A DNA stretch of 64,000 nucleotides from CAVRUD01 sp963724285 (lineage in GTDB: Bacteria; Chloroflexota; Chloroflexia; Thermomicrobiales; UBA6265). The notes beneath the pieces were generated by a model that saw nothing but the letters and a program-made list of their open reading frames with translations, was not told the DNA's origin and did no database searches. Position 1 is the first letter of the stretch, and the number at the start of each line of letters is the position of its first letter. The position numbers and the translations under genes are program-made. Shown in pieces: positions 59,554-64,000 of the stretch. The DNA is taken from contig CAVRUD010000013.1 of NCBI GenBank assembly GCA_963724285.1, positions 372,001-436,000 of the forward strand, in the 5' to 3' direction.

Positions 59554-60461
59554 GCGCCGCCGGCGAAACGTCCACCCTCGTCGTCCGCGCGCGCGGGAGC
59601 GAGGACCAACCGCACCTTTCCACCGCAGTACCGCGCGTGCGAAGACGAAGGCTGCTCCGGCGGATGGCGACGAACCGTGGGGCGCTCTTCGGCATGGTTC
59701 TGCTGGCGCTGCTCATTCTCGGCGCTCTGTTCGGCCCTCTGTTCACCGATGACCCGAACGCCCAGGATGTCCGGGTGCGCCTGACGGAGCCAAATAGGAC
59801 CCACTGGTTCGGGACCGACGAGCTGGGACGGGATATCTTCTCCCGGGTGATTAATGGCGCCAGGATCTCGTTGATGGCCGGAGCCGTCTCGGTCGCGATC
59901 GGCTTGAGCCTTGGCACCGTGGTCGGCGCTATCTCAGGTTATGTCGAGAGCTGGCCCGGTTCGCTCCTGATGGCCGGCGTCGATCTCCTGCTGGCCCTGC
60001 CCTCCATCCTGCTGGCAATCACGATCACGGCCAGAATCGGCGCGGGGCTGTCGGCGGCCATGATCGCGGCGGGATTCGTCGGGTTGCCCGCCTACGCCCG
60101 GTTGGCGAGAGGATCGACGCTCTCGGTCAAGCGGCGTGAGTTCGTCGACGCGGCCAGAGCCAGCGGCGCTTCCGGCCCCTGGATCATCCGGCGGCACATT
60201 CTCCCCAATATCGTCAGCCCGCTCATCGTCCAGGCCACCATCGGGATCGGCAACGCCATTCTGCTGGTGGCCGCCCTCGGCTTTCTCGGCCTCGGCGCCC
60301 AGGCCCCGACCGCCGAATGGGGACGCCTGCTGGCCGACGCCCAACGGTTGGTGCTGGACGCCCCGTACACCGGGCTGTTTCCAGGGCTAGCGCTCTCCCT
60401 GACGATCCTGGCCTTCAATCTCGCCGGGGACGGCCTGCGCGAGGCGATCGGGAGAGGTTAA
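59550..60461 (+). CDS. ABC transporter permease (DppC-like)
   Basis: A 303-residue permease of the DppC/OppC type. An N-terminal cytoplasmic tail and one helix precede HWFGTDELGRDIFSRVINGA, the hallmark of DppC-like proteins. AARASGASGPWIIRRHILPN is the EAA loop that contacts the ATPase. AEWGRLLADAQRLVLDAPYT ends the domain. Translationally coupled to the upstream permease. Confidence 0.92.
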   Translation: MSAAGETSTLVVRARGSEDQPHLSTAVPRVRRRRLLRRMATNRGALFGMVLLALLILGALFGPLFTDDPNAQDVRVRLTEPNRTHWFGTDELGRDIFSRVINGARISLMAGAVSVAIGLSLGTVVGAISGYVESWPGSLLMAGVDLLLALPSILLAITITARIGAGLSAAMIAAGFVGLPAYARLARGSTLSVKRREFVDAARASGASGPWIIRRHILPNIVSPLIVQATIGIGNAILLVAALGFLGLGAQAPTAEWGRLLADAQRLVLDAPYTGLFPGLALSLTILAFNLAGDGLREAIGRG

Positions 60462-60513
60462 GGTAGGCTGCTCAATCGCTCGCCTTCCCCATCGCTGTGC
60501 TGGAGAGACATCC

Positions 60514-61447
60514 ATGACGCCACGGATCGTGCCGATCACCTGTCCCTATCCAGGAACCTACGTCCAGGCGTATTTCGTCGATGCCGAGCGCCCCGCCCTG
60601 ATCGATACCGGCGGTTCGGCCCATCCCCACGCCGAGATCAGCGCGGCCCTCGCGCAAGAGGGTACGGGTCTCGACCGCATCGACGTCGTCATCAACACCC
60701 ACGGCCATTGGGACCATGCCGGCGGGAACGCCGGCGTCCAGGAGGCCGGCGGCGCCAGGACCTGGATCCACGAAGAAGGCGTCAAATACCTGCGAGAGCA
60801 ACGATCCCCACGTCGAGGGCTACGCGACGATGCAGGCCCGTCTCCTCTTCCCGATCACGCCCGGGCAGGCCGCGGCCTCGTTCTCCGACCTCTTCTTGCC
60901 CTCCGCCCCGCCGGAGCGGACGATCGCCGACGGCGACGTGCTCGATCTCGGCAACGTTCGCCTGACCGCGATCCACGCCCCGGGCCACAGCGAGGATCTG
61001 GTTGCCCTCTTTTGGGAGGACGAAGGGGTGCTGATCCTGGCCGACGCGGCCCAGGGAACGGGTTCGCGCCCAGGCGGTTGCCCGCTCTATTTCACCTCCT
61101 GCGCCGATGCCCGGGCCAGCATTGCGAAGCTGATGGATGTGCCCTTTCGGGTACTCCATACCGGCCACCCCTTCGGCCGACTCTCGACCCCCTCCCGAAC
61201 GACGAGCTACGACGGCACGGCCGGCAAGGCATTTCTAGCCGAATCCCTGGAGGCGATCGATCTGCTCGAGAGTGCCCTGGTGGAGACCTTGCGCGACCAG
61301 CCCGAGCTGCCCTTCCCGGCGACCGTCTCCGCGACCATCGACCGGGTTCGCCGGGACGGCCGGTGGTCCCCGGTCGACGATCCCGGGCTGGGTGTACCCA
61401 TGGGCGCCGCGGTGACGCTCGACACGCTGCGGCGGGAACTGGGATAA
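60514..61447 (+). CDS. MBL-fold metallo-hydrolase (one frameshift)
   Basis: About 310 residues if one extra base near 60796-60802 is removed. The metallo-beta-lactamase fold marks are INTHGHWDHAGGN (HxHxDH), HAPGHSEDLVALF (third His) and LILADAAQG (Asp), followed by FRVLHTGHPFG with the last His. The second frame starts SNDPHVEGYATMQARLLF. Members hydrolyse thioesters, lactones or other esters; the substrate is not evident. It follows the permease genes by about 50 bases. Confidence 0.8.
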
Positions 61448-61588
61448 GGGACGCTACGGCGCGAATCCCGTCCCATGGGCGATGTAAGCATTGTCGAAGC
61501 GCTGGCTCTCGGAAGGCCCTGCCCGCTCCACCCAACAACGCCGGAAGATTTTCCTAGACGCAACGGGTGCGCCTCACGGTTTTGCGCC

Positions 61589-61714
61589 CGTCGTCGTAGG
61601 GGAGGGTCCCGTGCCCTCCCATCGGCCGCAGGACGATAACGGGGCGCGCGCCAACCGGGTATGCCCTCCTGCGTCGGGCATCGGGAGGGCACGGGACCCT
61701 CCCCTACGACGACG
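61589..61714. repeat. GTAGGGG-ended inverted-repeat element C
   Basis: Perfect 32-bp arms (61589-61620 and 61683-61714), each holding GTAGGGGAGGGTCCCGTGCC, around a 62-base centre. Shares the GTAGGGG ends with elements A and B. The rest of 61448-61926 has no recognisable gene or promoter. Confidence 0.85.
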
Positions 61715-61926
61715 ACGGACGGCGCCGGTCCGGCGTGCGCCCGTGGCCCCAGGCAATACGATGGGGCACACCCAGACGTAACCGTTGGCTTGACACGCCC
61801 AATGTGCCGGAAGTGGCCTTCCCAATTGACCACGAACTGGATCTTGCAACAGTGCCACTTTCGGATAGGTTGGCGGTGGACAGCACGGGCTGTCCGTACC
61901 TTCGCAGACCTGGGGGATCTGGCATC

Positions 61927-62424
61927 GTGGCAGACACCACCTCCGGCAGCCACGGATTCGACTTCCTTTTTGGCACCTGGCAAATCGCCAATCGGCGGTT
62001 GACATCTCGCCTGACCGGCGCGACCGACTGGGAGGAGTTTCCGGCCTCCGGCACCTGTCGCCCCATCCTGGGCGGGATCGGCAACGTCGATAGCTTCAGC
62101 GCGCACCGCGATGGCCGTGACTTCGAAGGGGGCTCATACCGGCTCTACAACGCTGCGACAGATGAATGGAGCATCTACTGGGCCGACAACGTCACCGCGA
62201 CCCTCCAGCCGCCGGTGAAAGGGCGATTCCGGAACGGGGAGGGCGAGTTCTTCGGCCGGGACGAGCACGAGGGAACACCGGTCATGGTTCGCTTCCGCTG
62301 GACCGAAATCACCCCGGTTTCGGCCCGCTGGGAGCAGGCGTTCTCGACCGACGACGGTGAAACCTGGGAGATCAACTGGATCATGTCGTTCACTCGAACC
62401 GGCTCGGCGGAGGCGGCCCGATGA
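61927..62424 (+). CDS. Conserved hypothetical protein (DUF1579-like)
   Basis: A 165-residue protein resembling small beta-barrel proteins of the DUF1579 type: FDFLFGTWQIANRRLTSRLT near the N-terminus, GGSYRLYNAATDEWSIYWAD in the middle and a DGETWEINWIM ending. Function unknown. GTG 61927 starts at the family N-terminus. Its stop overlaps the next gene's ATG. Confidence 0.65.
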   Translation: MADTTSGSHGFDFLFGTWQIANRRLTSRLTGATDWEEFPASGTCRPILGGIGNVDSFSAHRDGRDFEGGSYRLYNAATDEWSIYWADNVTATLQPPVKGRFRNGEGEFFGRDEHEGTPVMVRFRWTEITPVSARWEQAFSTDDGETWEINWIMSFTRTGSAEAAR

Positions 62425-62885
62425 CGTTCGCCCACCCGATCGTCGAACTTCGCCAGTACACGTTGCTCCCGGGTCGGCGCGATGTCCTGATCGAGCTGTT
62501 CGATCGCGAATTCGTCACCGGCCAGGAAGCGGAGGGGATGGCGATCATCGGCCAGTTCCGCGACCTCGACCGGGACGATCGATTCGTCTGGATGCGCGGC
62601 TTTCCCGACATGGCGTCAGGCCTGAATTCGCTGACCGCCTTCTACGGCGGTGAAAGCTGGAAGGCCCATCGGTCCGCAGCCAACGCCACCATGCTCGATG
62701 TCTCTGACGTGCTCCGTCTGCACCCCGTCGCCGCTGGTGAATCCCTCCCCGTAATGTCCGGCTCGGACGGTGATGGCGTCCTCGTGGCGACCATCGTGAG
62801 AACAACGCAGGCATCAGAGCGCTCGTCGAAGAGGTTGGCGCCGTGCCCGCGTCGCCCGGGCCTCACGGCCCGGCCGACGCGGTGA
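62421..62885 (+). CDS. NIPSNAP-family protein, end probably frameshifted
   Basis: A 154-residue protein starting with IVELRQYTLLPGRRDVLIEL and containing RFVWMRGFPDMASGLNSLTA and ATMLDVSDVLRLHPV, all NIPSNAP marks. From about 62795 another frame reads ENNAGIRALVEEVGAVPAS, a more plausible continuation than the arginine-rich tail of the current frame, so one base is probably missing there. Function unknown. ATGA-coupled to the upstream gene. Confidence 0.68.
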   Translation: MTFAHPIVELRQYTLLPGRRDVLIELFDREFVTGQEAEGMAIIGQFRDLDRDDRFVWMRGFPDMASGLNSLTAFYGGESWKAHRSAANATMLDVSDVLRLHPVAAGESLPVMSGSDGDGVLVATIVRTTQASERSSKRLAPCPRRPGLTARPTR

Positions 62886-62911
62886 CGCGGCCGACCTATT
62901 CGCACGGCACT

Positions 62912-63469
62912 CTAGGGAACGGCTACGACGACGAACGCGACGAGGGCGATCAGGATCTCGACTAAGACGATCAGTGCCGCCAACCCTACGAGCAAGAGAA
63001 AGGGCAGGCGTACCAGCCCCGTGATGCTCATGAACGGCTCGACCAGCCCCGCGAGTTCGAACAGGGCTCCTCTGACCCTCCAGAGGCCGATCACGGACCC
63101 GCGCGCCCCGCTCCGGCGCGGCTGCCTGAGCGTGTTGATGGCCGCGCCGAGGTGGGCCGCCTGGTCGAGCGTGGTCTGCGGCAGCGTCCTGAGTTGCTCT
63201 GGTAACTCCATCAATTGTCGGAGGGCCAGGACGAACAGGACGAGCACGCCCACCGGCACGGATAGGATGGCCAGACTCACCAGGAAGGCGATCCAGTCCA
63301 CCACCGACCCAAAATCGGTATCACGCAGAACGAGCAGCATCAGCCAGACCGCCGCTGTTATCCCGGCGATAGCCAGCATCCGGGCCGGACGCTCGACCCG
63401 CGCAATCCACGGCACCACCCGTTCAAGGAGGACCGCGATGCGGTCGAGTGCCCGGACGTTCCTACTCAT
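62912..63469 (-). CDS. Hypothetical integral membrane protein
   Basis: A 185-residue protein with hydrophobic segments LAIAGITAAVWLMLLVL, WIAFLVSLAILSVPVGVLVL and LLLVGLAALIVLVEILIALV; the middle is polar (QTTLDQAAHLGAAINTLRQP). The ATG has GGAGGGG close upstream. I do not recognise a family. It is convergent with the NIPSNAP gene. Confidence 0.65.
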   Translation of the reverse strand: MSRNVRALDRIAVLLERVVPWIARVERPARMLAIAGITAAVWLMLLVLRDTDFGSVVDWIAFLVSLAILSVPVGVLVLFVLALRQLMELPEQLRTLPQTTLDQAAHLGAAINTLRQPRRSGARGSVIGLWRVRGALFELAGLVEPFMSITGLVRLPFLLLVGLAALIVLVEILIALVAFVVVAVP

Positions 63470-63682
63470 GTCCCCTCCTGAAGCCCTGGCTCCTGGTCCG
63501 GCCAGCGGATTGCAGGCCGTGCGGGAGAAGACCACATGGAGGGTGGTTCCGCAATCTGCCGGCCACCTCAGTGAACCGGATGGGCGCGCGATGCCGGCTG
63601 TAGACGGAATGATCGTCGCGACGTAGAGTGTCGCCCGCACGCTGAGGGGTGTGCGCTGCGATTCTGCAATTCGAGGGCAACC

Positions 63683-64000
63683 ATGGACGTCAAGGAATCG
63701 GTGCAACGGCAGTTCGGCGATGTCGCGGCCAACTACTCAACAAGCGCCGTGCATGTCAGCGGTCCCGAGCTCCTTGCCCTCCTCGACGCCCATCCGTTCT
63801 CGGCCACCGACCGGGTCATAGACGCGGGCACCGGCACCGGCCACACCGCCCTCGCGGTCGCGCCGCTCGTCGCCGAGGTTGTCGCCGTCGATCTGACCAC
63901 ATCGATGCTGGATCAGGGCCGGATGCTCGCCGCCGAGCGGGGCATCTCCAACGTCACGTTCACCGTCGGCGACATCGAGCATTTGGAGTTCGCGGCCGGC
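63683..64000 (+). CDS. Class I SAM-dependent methyltransferase, 3' part off the window
   Basis: The first 106 residues of a methyltransferase cut by the right edge. RQFGDVAANYSTSAVHVSG is the N-terminal helix typical of UbiE/Methyltransf_11 proteins; VIDAGTGTGHTALAVAPLV is motif I and EVVAVDLTTSMLDQG the ribose-binding region, then FTVGDIEHLEFA. The substrate is unknown. Confidence 0.82.
   Translation, partial: MDVKESVQRQFGDVAANYSTSAVHVSGPELLALLDAHPFSATDRVIDAGTGTGHTALAVAPLVAEVVAVDLTTSMLDQGRMLAAERGISNVTFTVGDIEHLEFAAG

Overview
The window is a GC-rich bacterial chromosome segment with almost wall-to-wall genes, frequent GTG starts and clear Shine-Dalgarno sites. Several things together suggest a Chloroflexota bacterium, most likely of the Thermomicrobia type. 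These are the FakA-FakB-FakB-RecG cluster, the RNase Y / YmdB / SpoVS cluster, an archaeal-type short AspRS under T-box control, very large ATPase-LuxR regulators, an IS701-type element and many hairpin-type intergenic repeats. The taxonomic assignment is inference; no 16S rRNA or tRNA gene is present in the window.

Layout. 1-5.3 kb: a cut-off O-acetylhomoserine sulfhydrylase (metY), an OsmC protein, a two-subunit CoA-transferase, a Uma2 protein and an acyl-CoA ligase. 5.4-9.8 kb: a broken LuxR-type regulator, a truncated haemoglobin with an extra C-terminal domain, TypA and an APH-like kinase. 9.7-15.2 kb: three membrane or envelope proteins (PAP2-like, CopC/CopD fusion, TPM/DUF2207). 15.6-21.8 kb: recG, two fakB genes and fakA on the minus strand, divergent from rpmB. 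22.7-27.3 kb: two ABC exporter half-transporters around a methyltransferase. 27.4-34.7 kb: a hydratase-family protein, queG, dnaX, rsmI, rodA and an HD protein. 34.9-37.7 kb: a catabolic-looking operon (DapA-like, SDR, phosphotriesterase-like). 37.7-44.4 kb: an orphan SOS-box promoter, an IS701-type element and a 4.6-kb segment bounded by IS5-like ends that carries a giant LuxR regulator. 44.6-46.4 kb: an acetyltransferase and an amidohydrolase. 46.5-53.6 kb: rny, ymdB, spoVS-like, PHP phosphoesterase, ispD, ispF, dtd and a zinc-ribbon tail-anchored protein. 53.6-55.3 kb: AspRS with a T-box leader. 55.4-64 kb: an M24 peptidase, a peptide ABC transporter (binding protein plus two permeases), a metallo-hydrolase, small conserved proteins and a methyltransferase cut by the right edge.

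How genes work together. FakA with two FakB proteins would phosphorylate exogenous fatty acids. IspD and IspF are two steps of the MEP isoprenoid pathway. RNase Y, YmdB and SpoVS recur together in bacteria and probably link RNA turnover with developmental or stress control. The T-box should couple AspRS expression to uncharged tRNA.

A technical warning: at least eleven conserved genes, including ispD, aspS, dtd and typA, carry a single-base frameshift, most of them in or beside a short homopolymer. I read these mainly as sequence or assembly errors and annotate the genes across the shift. The IS701 transposase has about five shifts and is called a pseudogene.
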